IMG/VR virus record: IMGVR_UViG_3300022920_000011
Location: 1-49,750 of that record
Length of the DNA: 49,750 nucleotides
Source: a virus
Reading direction: 5' to 3' (one strand)
The translations under genes and the position numbers were made by a program. Positions within the stretch are counted from its first letter, which is position 1; each line of letters begins with the position of its first letter. The notes below the pieces were generated by a model. The model searched no databases. It was not told where the DNA came from and worked only from the letters and a program-made list of their open reading frames with translations. Positions 1-7,621 of the stretch are shown here, one piece after another.

Positions 1-535
1 TGTCTGTTACTGGTTGACCTTGTGCTGTTAGCACTGCGTTACTTACTTGGTCATTTGCAGTTTTTACTGCTTCAAGAGCTGATCCAATTGCTGCTTCTGC
101 TGCGGCATTAAATGCTTCTGCTTCTGCTGTTCCAACTTCTTCTTTCATTGCATTAGTGATTGACATAAGGTCTTCCACTTGCATACTTGCTAAATTTTCC
201 GCCATCTTTTGTAGATCGTCGGCCATTTGTTTAGCTGCTAATAATACTTCGGCCTGATCTAGGTCCGCTGATTCAGTAATGTTGTTCACTGTTTCTTCCT
301 TGGCTGTGCTAATTGCTATTGTTAACCCTTCTTTAATAAGAAGTAATTTTTGATAGTCTTTGTTTGATTGGTCAATACCACTGTCACGCATTTGTTGAAT
401 ACGTGTATCAGTTGATTCTGACATTAATGTTAGTTTGTTTTTAGACGCTTTAAAATTCACGTTTACATCGAACACTTCTGATAGTGTTTTTTGTAGCTTC
501 GCAAATGCGTTCTCTTGCAGATCACTTAAAATCAT
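1..535 (-). CDS. Hypothetical phage protein, 3' end cut by window edge
   Basis: The reading frame starts at ATG 533-535 and stays open for 178 codons to the left edge, so the C-terminus is missing. A GAGGAA ribosome binding site lies about 7 bases upstream, and a late-promoter motif lies at 568-576. The visible protein starts MILSDLQENAFAKLQKTLSE and is largely charged and helical. It turns alanine- and glutamate-rich after about residue 130 (AEAEAFNAAAEAAIGSALEA), which suggests coiled coil. I do not recognise the family. The late promoter suggests a virion or late function. The gene is real by frame length, start signal and position; its function is unknown. Confidence 0.75.
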   Translation of the reverse strand, partial: MILSDLQENAFAKLQKTLSEVFDVNVNFKASKNKLTLMSESTDTRIQQMRDSGIDQSNKDYQKLLLIKEGLTIAISTAKEETVNNITESADLDQAEVLLAAKQMADDLQKMAENLASMQVEDLMSITNAMKEEVGTAEAEAFNAAAEAAIGSALEAVKTANDQVSNAVLTAQGQPVTD

Positions 536-567
536 AGAATTTTCCTCGCTAGTTTCTGTTATAATAG

Positions 568-576
568 TATTTATGC
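568..576 (-). promoter_or_regulatory. Late promoter, GCATAAATA
   Basis: On the minus strand this reads GCATAAATA, close to the T4 late consensus TATAAATA. It sits just upstream of the gene starting at 535. In T4 such sites are read by the gp55 sigma factor with gp33 and the clamp. The same motif recurs before most structural genes here. Confidence 0.6.
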
Positions 577-587
577 AAGGCGGCTAA

Positions 588-1172
588 TTAAAGTAACTTT
601 TTAATGTTTGCTTTAATATTTTTCATTTTACCTACAGAAACACTGTGCTTTGCCATATAAACATCGTATTTTGTACTTTCGGTAATTACTTTAGCACGTT
701 TTTTATAGCCTGCAGCTTCATCAAATTGATTAGAATACTGTGCATCTAGTTCTACAATGCGGGTTACTACTGAACTTGATGACTTATTAGAAAGCATTGC
801 TTTAATAATTGCCATAGTACTTTCAAATAATGCCAAATCAGTATATAATGGAATGTCGTCTTCACAAATAGTATAATATGTTTTTTTATATCCGTATACA
901 CTACGTTTGTCTAGTGTTACGTTAATGCCGCCAATAGTGAAACTTTTATCATTTGTAGAACTAACACTTTCGTTAACAACAGTTTCTACACTCTCTGTAT
1001 TTGCTGTTGCTGATTGTAATTTTTCCAAGATACTATACATCTCTTTAGCGTCTGTACTAACGCTATTAGGTACAACTTTACCGTCTGACGATAATCTTGG
1101 TTCTGGATTAGTATGTGCATTACTAAGTTTATCTAAGATATCTTGCATTGCTTTTGTTTCTGGTGATGACAT
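588..1172 (-). CDS. Hypothetical phage protein (194 aa)
   Basis: This is a 194-residue soluble protein with no signal peptide or membrane segment. The N-terminal 70 residues are polar and repeat a short pattern (MQDILDKLSNA near residue 9, MYSILEKLQSA near 45), so there may be a small internal duplication. The C-terminal half is a compact, basic, helical region ending KNIKANIKKLL. It starts at ATG 1172 with an AGGAG site, 12 bases after the stop of the 75-aa gene upstream, and belongs to the unit running down from 1885. No family was recognised. It is probably expressed late, through the promoter at 1916. Confidence 0.75.
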   Translation of the reverse strand: MSSPETKAMQDILDKLSNAHTNPEPRLSSDGKVVPNSVSTDAKEMYSILEKLQSATANTESVETVVNESVSSTNDKSFTIGGINVTLDKRSVYGYKKTYYTICEDDIPLYTDLALFESTMAIIKAMLSNKSSSSVVTRIVELDAQYSNQFDEAAGYKKRAKVITESTKYDVYMAKHSVSVGKMKNIKANIKKLL

Positions 1173-1184
1173 GGTAGGCTCCTG

Positions 1185-1412
1185 TTAATGATTTCCGCAC
1201 TCACCAAGACTGCTCCTGATGCGACTATAATAAGTTTTCTTTTCTCTGATTGATCTTGTTACTACACCTTTGCGCACAAGTTCTTGTGCTACATGTTGTT
1301 CTCTCTCACTTAGGTCAGCTTTGCATTGTTCGGTGCTAAGTCCTTCCCACATTTTGAATTCTCTATTACTTAAAAATACATTTACACCGCCTGGTGTTTC
1401 AACAAGTTTCAT
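1185..1412 (-). CDS. Small hypothetical protein (75 aa), possible winged-helix fold
   Basis: A 75-aa protein whose ATG overlaps the TGA of the upstream gene (ATGA), a strong sign of translational coupling and of a genuine gene. The middle, with LSTEQCKADLSEREQHVAQEL then VRKGVVTRSIREKKTYY (about residues 25-62), looks like a helix-turn-helix followed by a beta hairpin. That pattern resembles a small winged-helix domain, but this is a guess from predicted secondary structure, not a family match. Function is unknown. Confidence 0.65.
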   Translation of the reverse strand: MKLVETPGGVNVFLSNREFKMWEGLSTEQCKADLSEREQHVAQELVRKGVVTRSIREKKTYYSRIRSSLGECGNH

Positions 1413-1885
1413 CTTTTGGACGCCATCTTGGTTACTAATGATTTAAGACGTTCGATCTCGTCTGCATTTCCTTGGCTTTGTACTGTATTTGTGTCTCTTT
1501 GTCCATCTTCTGGACTTGCTGGTTTTCTTATACCTGTGCCTGATCCTACACCTGCTGTTGTTCTTTCAGCGCCGCCGCCACGTACTGCTCTATCTTTTTT
1601 ATCTGCTCTATTCATTTGGGCATTTAAAGTATTTTGTTTACGTTGGGTGGCTCTACTTGCTGCACCTGTGCCTGCTGATCCGTATGCTTCGTCAATTGTA
1701 ATGTCAATATGTTCTAAGAAACGGTCACTGTCTTCAGTCTTCATAGCATCAACCAGATCCAATGTCTGGGATAGCTTTAACTCTCTAAGCTGTTTACTAA
1801 TTTCTTCTGCTGGTATCTCTCTACCAAACTTCATACTAGCATATTCTATTACTGTGTCAATGATTGAATCGCCTTTAATTTCCAT
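1409..1885 (-). CDS. Hypothetical protein with disordered basic C-terminal half (158 aa)
   Basis: The N-terminal 65 residues look folded and helical (MEIKGDSIIDTVIEYASMKF onward). The rest is low complexity, rich in Gly, Ala, Arg and Thr, and ends in a short helix (ERLKSLVTKMASKR). The arrangement is similar to small head-core or scaffold-associated proteins of T4-like phages, but I have no motif that proves it. It is first in a coupled unit (1885 to 588), behind a late promoter at 1916-1923, with an AAGGAA ribosome binding site. Function is unknown. Confidence 0.7.
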   Translation of the reverse strand: MEIKGDSIIDTVIEYASMKFGREIPAEEISKQLRELKLSQTLDLVDAMKTEDSDRFLEHIDITIDEAYGSAGTGAASRATQRKQNTLNAQMNRADKKDRAVRGGGAERTTAGVGSGTGIRKPASPEDGQRDTNTVQSQGNADEIERLKSLVTKMASKR

Positions 1886-1915
1886 TTTATTATTTCCTTA
1901 GAGCTGTTGTATAGT

Positions 1916-1923
1916 TATTTATC
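1916..1923 (-). promoter_or_regulatory. Late promoter, GATAAATA
   Basis: Minus-strand GATAAATA about 30 bases upstream of the gene starting at 1885. It matches the T4-type late motif found before structural genes throughout the window. Confidence 0.55.
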
Positions 1924-1977
1924 CATAATACAATCATACGCTGTATAATATACGTTGAAAATTATTTAGTTATATGA

Positions 1978-2265
1978 TTATCTTGCTTTATTTAATCTTG
2001 CGGCAATTTTACTTGCTGGATTAGTACGCTTAGTACGTTGTGCTTTTTTAGACATTCTAGCACCTTTACTAGCTTTAGTACGTTTCATTACAAAACGTTT
2101 TTTTAGGTCAAAAGGAGCAACACATGCCTGTGGACTACTTACCACACGACCTTTGCGCTTACCAACAGTACAACGGAATTTCTTAATTACTGATTTGCCA
2201 CGACGAGCAAACACAACTTTTGATTCTGATACTACTGTATTATATGATTCTGTTAAAAATTTCAT
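1978..2265 (-). CDS. Very basic small protein with capsid-targeting-like N-terminus (95 aa)
   Basis: The protein begins MKFLTESYNTVVSES and then becomes extremely rich in Lys and Arg to the end (SKKAQRTKRTNPASKIAAR). The start resembles the capsid targeting sequence of T4 internal head proteins (MKTYQEFIAEA-like), and LTE followed by S fits the known preference of the T4 prohead protease gp21 for cutting after Leu/Ile-X-Glu. A basic internal head protein that binds packaged DNA would suit this sequence, but that is inference. The ATG overlaps the stop of the upstream membrane-protein gene (TAATG), so the two are coupled. Confidence 0.7.
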   Translation of the reverse strand: MKFLTESYNTVVSESKVVFARRGKSVIKKFRCTVGKRKGRVVSSPQACVAPFDLKKRFVMKRTKASKGARMSKKAQRTKRTNPASKIAARLNKAR

Positions 2266-2543
2266 TATGAGCCTATTAGTGGTGATATATTTTGTAAGTT
2301 TAACAACAATAATACTATTGTTGACAATAAGCCAGCAATCACCGTTGCTGCCGCACCAATAACTAATTTGTTACCTGATACTTTATCGTTTACTTGCTTT
2401 TCAGCCATAGTTGCCATAGAATCAGCTAAGTTATCTACCTTGCCTTCTAATCTAATTAATTTCTCTTCCAATACGCGATACCTTTCCGCACACAAATCTA
2501 CATGTGCCTCTAGATTTTCACGCTCCAGTCTTGATATTGTCAT
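2265..2543 (-). CDS. Coiled-coil membrane protein, XhlA/holin-like
   Basis: This 92-aa protein has an N-terminal amphipathic coiled coil (about residues 3-52; heptads around YRVLEEKLIRLEGKVDNLAD) followed by one strongly hydrophobic segment (about 60-86: VIGAAATVIAGLLSTIVLLL) and a short tail. Coiled coil then a single C-terminal membrane helix is the layout of XhlA-type haemolysin/holin accessory proteins and of some spanin-like proteins. A role in lysis or membrane anchoring is therefore plausible, but the sequence does not prove it. It has its own late promoter at 2601 and is coupled to the basic 95-aa gene. Confidence 0.7.
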   Translation of the reverse strand: MTISRLERENLEAHVDLCAERYRVLEEKLIRLEGKVDNLADSMATMAEKQVNDKVSGNKLVIGAAATVIAGLLSTIVLLLLNLQNISPLIGS

Positions 2544-2600
2544 GGTTTAATTCACCTAAGCTGATATTCTCAATAAAGAGCATCAAGCTCAATACATATA

Positions 2601-2609
2601 TATTTATGC
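2601..2609 (-). promoter_or_regulatory. Late promoter, GCATAAATA
   Basis: Minus-strand GCATAAATA followed by an AT-rich stretch, about 58 bases upstream of the membrane-protein start at 2543. Confidence 0.55.
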
Positions 2610-2613
2610 ATTC

Positions 2614-2976
2614 TTATACAATTTTAACATACGTGTTATAGGTATTATTTCCAGTATCAATATACTGCTCTCCCAATGTTACTGGTATGTTATGCAAGTC
2701 ACTATTAATATAATGAATTGGATTATCTCCGCTATTCCATGCTTTACTAATATCACAATCAAATTGCAATATCCAACAATCTCCCAAATGTGGATCATTC
2801 TGTTGAGTTACAGATATATTTAATGGTTGCGCTCGCATACTTAATGTTTGTAAAAAACTATTAAGATTTTGTTGTTGTTTATATTCTAGCGAGTTACCCT
2901 TTGGGTTTGTGCATTTAGTATTAGTAATATCTACCAGTGTTATTATCTGGTAGCTATCTTGTGTTTGTGTTGACAT
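2614..2976 (-). CDS. Hypothetical phage protein (120 aa)
   Basis: A 120-aa soluble protein that begins MSTQTQDSYQIITLVDITNT. It is mainly beta-strand in character, with few charges, a central Cys-Trp (GDCWILQFDCDI) and an Asn/Thr-rich C-terminus. The ATG overlaps the previous stop (TAATG), so it is the last gene of the coupled run 5343-2614. I do not recognise a family. Late expression from the promoter at 5374 suggests a structural or maturation role, but nothing more can be said. Confidence 0.7.
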   Translation of the reverse strand: MSTQTQDSYQIITLVDITNTKCTNPKGNSLEYKQQQNLNSFLQTLSMRAQPLNISVTQQNDPHLGDCWILQFDCDISKAWNSGDNPIHYINSDLHNIPVTLGEQYIDTGNNTYNTYVKIV

Positions 2977-3728
2977 TAAACGTCCAAATTCTTACCTATC
3001 ATATAACCAGCTGCAAACGAACCAGCTTTACGTGCAATTGATTTTGCAATTTTAGCTGTTTTGCTTGGTGTTAGTACTAGTTTATTATCTTTAGCAAAAT
3101 TATTAAAAAGCGGAGCCATATCGCTACGCATTGCATCACTACGATAATATCTAGATAAATGATTACCAACTAACTGGCGTTGTTGTGAATTTAAAGTTGA
3201 CCAATCTTGTCCAAGTCTACGTGTTGCACGTAATTTGGGGTCAGTAATTTTTAAATCTCTTTCAAGCTTCATAAAAAATGAGCTTGCTTGCTGTGGCGTT
3301 AGGTTTCCTGTCTTAATACCATTTAAAAATCTTTTAACTTTTACTTGGTCAACATTAACCTTTCCCATGTGCATTGATGCTTTTGCATCGCCTTTAAAAT
3401 ACTCAGGGTGTTCTAAACTATGAATAGTTTGATACAAATCTGTGCCACCTGGACTAGGTCTACCAAATCCGCCCATAGATGCGGTTTTAGTTGCATACTT
3501 TTTTGCTACAGGAGCATAATTATAATCATTGCTCATAATATACAAGCTTAATAAATTAGCAAACATATGGTTAGTAAGAGTATTTGCACCTGATTTAGAT
3601 ACTTGATCGCGAGTTTTAAACATACGTGCTTCGCCAAGCTCTTGAAAAAACTTTAACCCTTTGTCATCTTCAGGAAGAGGGTGTCCACCTTCAATTAATG
3701 CCCATTCGCTTGCTGTATACTTGTCCAT
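2976..3728 (-). CDS. Hypothetical phage protein (250 aa)
   Basis: A 250-aa protein, largely helical and basic in its C-terminal half. The last 30 residues (TAKIAKSIARKAGSFAAGYM) form an amphipathic, Ala/Lys-rich helix that could associate with membrane or DNA. A Gly/Pro loop (SMGGFGRPSPGGTD) lies near residue 90. There are no recognisable catalytic motifs. It sits between the ligase-like gene and the 120-aa gene and is coupled to both by TAATG overlaps, so the three are probably made together late in infection. Function is unknown. Confidence 0.7.
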   Translation of the reverse strand: MDKYTASEWALIEGGHPLPEDDKGLKFFQELGEARMFKTRDQVSKSGANTLTNHMFANLLSLYIMSNDYNYAPVAKKYATKTASMGGFGRPSPGGTDLYQTIHSLEHPEYFKGDAKASMHMGKVNVDQVKVKRFLNGIKTGNLTPQQASSFFMKLERDLKITDPKLRATRRLGQDWSTLNSQQRQLVGNHLSRYYRSDAMRSDMAPLFNNFAKDNKLVLTPSKTAKIAKSIARKAGSFAAGYMIGKNLDV

Positions 3729-5098
3729 TATCTTTCCCTTGTTGCATTTGCTTTTGTAAATCCAGCACGATTAACTAATTTTACATCCTTGCCAACTACA
3801 TAGCCTTCTCCGCCACGTTGACCGTCTGTGTATGCTTCAATTTCTGCAGGTTGACTATCAAGCATTGCAATCATTTTATCTTTAACAGTAGAAATGCCAT
3901 TGACAAGTTGCCATAATGAATTAAATCCATCTTTGTTGTCTGATACCCATTGTGCTACACGTTGTTTTTTAATATCACTTACCTTTGCATTTTTTAGCCA
4001 CTCAACAAAGCCTGCGCCTGGAGTTTCGCCACTTTTAACCGTACTGTTAATGTATGCATATAATAAGTTTTGGAAATCTTTCATTTTTAGTTCATCTGGT
4101 GGATTAATTAGTGAGTCAATACTAGAACCAGCACTGCCTACCATTTGCTCTAATTTTTGTAACGGTCCAGCAAAGTCTTTAGTATCTTGATTTGAGCTAA
4201 TAGTTACTGGAGGAAGTATTAGTAAGTCTCCTGCTTGGAAATTAGTTGTATCTGGTTTACTTTTATTACCGTCACTATCCATTTGAACATGTACTACAAC
4301 GCCAACTTTACTTTGGCTAATTTTTCCGCCAATATCACTATCTGGATCAACTGAGTACATTGTTGTGTTTGGTTGAAATGCTAATCTGCCGTCTTTAAGA
4401 CCTGGCGTACTAGTATACATAAGATCTCCTGCAATAAATCCACGGAAATCTGCAGGCGTAGCTGATTCAAATGCTGGCCAAATACCTGCCATTTTTTTAG
4501 CAAATGCTTTACGTTCTTCTTTTTTACTTGGATCTTTTAATTTTCTGTTTAAGAACATTTTTTGTAAATCACTTGGACTTTTTACTTTGCCGTCATAACC
4601 TTTTGCACCAAATCCACTTTTATCAGTTAGAATAAATTCTCCTGCATCGTCACGACCAAATACAACGGCTGGCGAGCCGTCCCATTTAATAGTAGTGTCT
4701 TGTGGGCTTGTTTCTAAACTGCGTAATGCATTGACTGCTCGTTGGCCGCCTTGCTTACCATAAAATATTACTAAATCTTCAACGTGATTGATATCACGTC
4801 CTTTAGATTCTTTAAGGTCTGAATTAACACCAGTTTTTTTTCTATAATCAGCTAAATCTTTATCAGCATCTTTAGATCTTTTTTTAGCGGCTTTAGCATC
4901 TTTAACATTATCTGAATGCATTTTGTCTGCATCAATTCCATGCTTTTTTAGCTGTTGTGTAAATGCAGCTCGGCCAAACGCTTCGCCTAAATCTCCTGCA
5001 TCTATAGTATATAAAGAATCACGCTGAACTTTACGATGTTTTCTATTGTCTCTACTAGTGCGTGTCTTTTTGCCGCCTAAAATATCTTTAATTTTCAT
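3728..5098 (-). CDS. Ligase-like nucleotidyltransferase (DUF6267-like)
   Basis: A 456-aa protein that shows the ordered motifs of the DNA/RNA ligase nucleotidyltransferase superfamily: motif I KWDGSP with Lys138 as the predicted adenylated lysine, a second glycine-rich strand TDKSGFGAKG (158-167), motif III-like AGDLMY (Asp225), a hydrophobic strand GVVVHVQM (266-273), motif IV GGEGYVV (Glu431) and motif V VKLVNR (Lys440). The first 100 residues are very basic and probably disordered. I believe this matches the phage family DUF6267, but that name is from memory. Substrate is unknown; nick sealing or RNA end joining are candidates. It overlaps the 82-aa gene upstream by ATGA and is in a late unit, which is unusual for a repair ligase. 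Confidence 0.6.
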   Translation of the reverse strand: MKIKDILGGKKTRTSRDNRKHRKVQRDSLYTIDAGDLGEAFGRAAFTQQLKKHGIDADKMHSDNVKDAKAAKKRSKDADKDLADYRKKTGVNSDLKESKGRDINHVEDLVIFYGKQGGQRAVNALRSLETSPQDTTIKWDGSPAVVFGRDDAGEFILTDKSGFGAKGYDGKVKSPSDLQKMFLNRKLKDPSKKEERKAFAKKMAGIWPAFESATPADFRGFIAGDLMYTSTPGLKDGRLAFQPNTTMYSVDPDSDIGGKISQSKVGVVVHVQMDSDGNKSKPDTTNFQAGDLLILPPVTISSNQDTKDFAGPLQKLEQMVGSAGSSIDSLINPPDELKMKDFQNLLYAYINSTVKSGETPGAGFVEWLKNAKVSDIKKQRVAQWVSDNKDGFNSLWQLVNGISTVKDKMIAMLDSQPAEIEAYTDGQRGGEGYVVGKDVKLVNRAGFTKANATRER

Positions 5099-5343
5099 TT
5101 ATTTGATCTCAGTTTTTTAATACCACGAACAAATCTATCATTGTCACGATTCTTAATACTAAGCATGATACGTTTTTGTAGATCAGAAGCATCTTCTTTA
5201 CTATAGCTATTTTCAATCATTTCTAATAGATTAATAATACTACTGATGGCATTGATGCCTCTACTTTCAAGTAAATGATTTTTATCTCTACTTGGCGTAA
5301 TGCTATTAATTTCTTCTAGCAATGAACGTGTCATTTTTTTCAT
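5095..5343 (-). CDS. Small helical protein with capsid-targeting-like start (82 aa)
   Basis: An 82-aa, all-helical protein that begins MKKMTRSLLEEINS and contains a conserved-looking core, LESRGINAISSIINLLEMIE (residues 25-44), then a basic tail (RFVRGIKKLRSNK). The start resembles the short Met-Lys capsid targeting helices of T4 head proteins, and Leu-Leu-Glu is compatible with gp21 cleavage; both points are inference. It is the first gene of the unit 5343-2614, with a GGAG site and a late promoter GCTAAATA at 5374-5381. It is coupled to the ligase-like gene downstream. Confidence 0.7.
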   Translation of the reverse strand: MKKMTRSLLEEINSITPSRDKNHLLESRGINAISSIINLLEMIENSYSKEDASDLQKRIMLSIKNRDNDRFVRGIKKLRSNK

Positions 5344-5373
5344 TATATCAACTCCGTGGTAACTTATATACTG

Positions 5374-5381
5374 TATTTAGC
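5374..5381 (-). promoter_or_regulatory. Late promoter, GCTAAATA
   Basis: Minus-strand GCTAAATA 31 bases upstream of the gene starting at 5343. The same variant occurs on the plus strand before gp14 (35307-35314), which supports it as a genuine late motif. Confidence 0.5.
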
Positions 5382-5393
5382 ATAAAATGTTTA

Positions 5394-6794
5394 TTAGTCT
5401 TGTTTCTTTAAAATACTACGTAATCGATCTGAATTATCAATAGCTTTTTCAGCCGCTGCATTCTCAGACAAGCTTTCAGCTTTTGCCCCTACTTCTGTTT
5501 TCTTCTTAATTCTGTCGTAGATACTAGTTACTGCATGTGTTTCGTTATCTGCGTCATCTTCATCTAAATCACTAATGCGCAATCCTTCTACATCAAACTT
5601 TAAATCAACCTTTTGTCCAACCCCAGCACTACTACGAGTTTTCATAAACTGGATTTGATAGCGTCCACGTTCACGCATTGCTTGGCTTGTAAAGATACCA
5701 ATAACATTATCTGCTGTATTAACTTTACTAATACCACCTGAAATATGACTATTATCATATTCTACTTCTTCAACAGCACCACGATTCAACTGCGAGGCTG
5801 TTGCAAATAGCAAATCATGTTCTACTGCAAAGTTACGCAATTCCTCTGATACATATTTGTCCTTTACAAACATATCGCTTACGTTAACTTTAACACCAGC
5901 AGGCATCATCAAGTCCAAATAATCCACACACATGGCATCATATCTTACACCATGTTTAATTTCTAACTCACGCTTGTATGCTGTTAGATCATTAATAGTA
6001 ATACCATTTTTAAGTTGTACGATTTGTAAACGTCCACTTTTTTTGCCTTGCATACCTACTTTTAAACTAACATCATCTACATTTTTAAATACATCTTTTG
6101 TGTTAAATCCAGTAAGCATACTGTCGAGACGCATACTACATAGTTCTTCACTAAGCTCTAAACTAACATAGATAACATTATGTCCTTCAGTAGCCCAGTT
6201 CAATGCTAAGTTTTGCAAGAACAAACTTTTACCACCACCTGATACTGCTGCAAATATGTTAAGTTCGCCTCTGTTAACGCCGCCATATAGTTTATGATCA
6301 ATAGTTTTCCAACCAGTACTTGTGCCGCCACGAGCCGCACGTACTTTCTCAATACGCTCTGCTGGATTCTCCCAGTAGTTTGTACCCATATGCTTGGCTA
6401 GTCCAATTTGTACCGCATCTTTGATTATCTTTTCAACACTACCAAACTCACCTTTTTCCAATAAGTCTGCACTGTTTAGGATTGCACGTTCAAGTGCTTT
6501 GTGTTTACAAAACTGTTCAAACTCGTCTACAAACCATTCTTTATGTCGATCATCAATTTGATCCCCTAGCCCTTGCAGTTGTAAGCCTGTTAATGCTTCA
6601 ATTTGCGGCTTTTCTGGAAGAGCATTATAGCCTTCAGCATGCTCTTGTATAAATGTCACTGCCTTACGCAAACTTCTATCAAAGTATTCTGGATCAAGAA
6701 TGCCATTTACTCTAACAAATGAATCTTGGTCATGTGCTAGGAATTCCATAAAGAGCTTTTGTAGCTCTAGTGTATATTCTTTAATCTCGCTCAT
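5394..6794 (-). CDS. gp41: Replicative DNA helicase gp41 (DnaB family)
   Basis: A 466-aa RecA-fold hexameric helicase, the T4 gp41 counterpart, which unwinds DNA 5' to 3' on the lagging strand and partners with the gp61 primase. The N-terminal helical domain covers about residues 1-150. The motor domain shows Walker A AAVSGGGKS (182-190), the glutamate motif SLELSEE (211-217), Walker B MCVDYLDLM (Asp291) and the ATASQLNRG motif (331-339). The linker GGVNRGELNIF before Walker A is typical of gp41. Length is near the T4 protein (475 aa). It has a sigma70-like promoter at 6823-6851 and a leader of about 22 bases with an AAGG site. Confidence 0.95.
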   Translation of the reverse strand: MSEIKEYTLELQKLFMEFLAHDQDSFVRVNGILDPEYFDRSLRKAVTFIQEHAEGYNALPEKPQIEALTGLQLQGLGDQIDDRHKEWFVDEFEQFCKHKALERAILNSADLLEKGEFGSVEKIIKDAVQIGLAKHMGTNYWENPAERIEKVRAARGGTSTGWKTIDHKLYGGVNRGELNIFAAVSGGGKSLFLQNLALNWATEGHNVIYVSLELSEELCSMRLDSMLTGFNTKDVFKNVDDVSLKVGMQGKKSGRLQIVQLKNGITINDLTAYKRELEIKHGVRYDAMCVDYLDLMMPAGVKVNVSDMFVKDKYVSEELRNFAVEHDLLFATASQLNRGAVEEVEYDNSHISGGISKVNTADNVIGIFTSQAMRERGRYQIQFMKTRSSAGVGQKVDLKFDVEGLRISDLDEDDADNETHAVTSIYDRIKKKTEVGAKAESLSENAAAEKAIDNSDRLRSILKKQD

Positions 6795-6822
6795 TGATAT
6801 TACCTTTGTGTTTCCTATTATT

Positions 6823-6851
6823 AATATATAGTATTATTGTATGTCTGTCAA
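6823..6851 (-). promoter_or_regulatory. Sigma70-type early promoter of gp41
   Basis: On the minus strand, -35 TTGACA (6846-6851), 17-bp spacer, -10 TATATT (6823-6828). The predicted start near 6816 gives a short leader before gp41. Confidence 0.75.
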
Positions 6852-7621
6852 ACAAAGTCTTTAAATTTTGGATATAACATTTTATACCACAATTCACGAT
6901 GTCCGTCTTTATTTAAATGGTTGCATTCACAATAGTGGTGTGGATGCATTGGTCCGCCTTGCTCAGGATTAAATTTTAAACATACACTTGATTCCAAGTC
7001 TGCTTGATACTTATCCATTAAATATCTGCCAAATACATTCTTAGGGTTATTTGGATTGGACATTTCTCCTGGAGCATTAAAAGAGAACCAAAATACCTTC
7101 TTACTAACTCGTTCCAATAACATACATATAGCAAGATTGCACGTCCATGTATCTACCATATGCTGATAGCTAAATGTATAATCCACATAATATCCAACAT
7201 ATTCCTTATCTAGACGTTCACTTTGATCCATTGCTGTAACTGGTTGCCAAGTGTTACCCTTTGCAATTCCAATAGTAGATGTATCGTGATCTAACCAACT
7301 CTGATACGTATCACTAAAATTAGGATCTTTATTTTCCATCTCAAATTTTGAGGTAGGGCAACTAACTGCGGTTTCTAAATTTCTGCCTTCTACAATAGCT
7401 AAGTCAAATCTTTCATTTGGGTTATCCATAAGGTACGATGTTAATACTATCATTTGTTGTTGCACGGTACAACCTGCACGACTTAAATTAAGTACTTCAT
7501 AATCATGATCTGTCTTCAAATAGTCATGCCACCTGCCATCTGTTATAGTTTCAGATACGCCATTTGTTTTGCACGATGACTCACTGTGACTAGTTCCTAA
7601 AATAATAGCTCGTTTTTTCAT
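6848..7621 (-). CDS. SGNH/GDSL-like hydrolase domain protein
   Basis: A 257-aa protein starting at ATG 7621; the extra codons upstream would need a TTG start. The motifs fit the SGNH hydrolase fold: block I ILGTSHS with Ser11 in the nucleophile position, Gly50 in LSRAG (block II), VEGRN with Asn81 (block III), and NHLNKDGH near the C-terminus with His235 (block V). The usual Asp three residues before the catalytic His is replaced by Glu/Cys, so activity is uncertain. Family members cleave esters on sugars or lipids. The ATG overlaps the stop of the gp61 primase gene (ATGA), an odd pairing. Modification or removal of acyl groups on glycans is a guess. Confidence 0.6.
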   Translation of the reverse strand: MKKRAIILGTSHSESSCKTNGVSETITDGRWHDYLKTDHDYEVLNLSRAGCTVQQQMIVLTSYLMDNPNERFDLAIVEGRNLETAVSCPTSKFEMENKDPNFSDTYQSWLDHDTSTIGIAKGNTWQPVTAMDQSERLDKEYVGYYVDYTFSYQHMVDTWTCNLAICMLLERVSKKVFWFSFNAPGEMSNPNNPKNVFGRYLMDKYQADLESSVCLKFNPEQGGPMHPHHYCECNHLNKDGHRELWYKMLYPKFKDFV

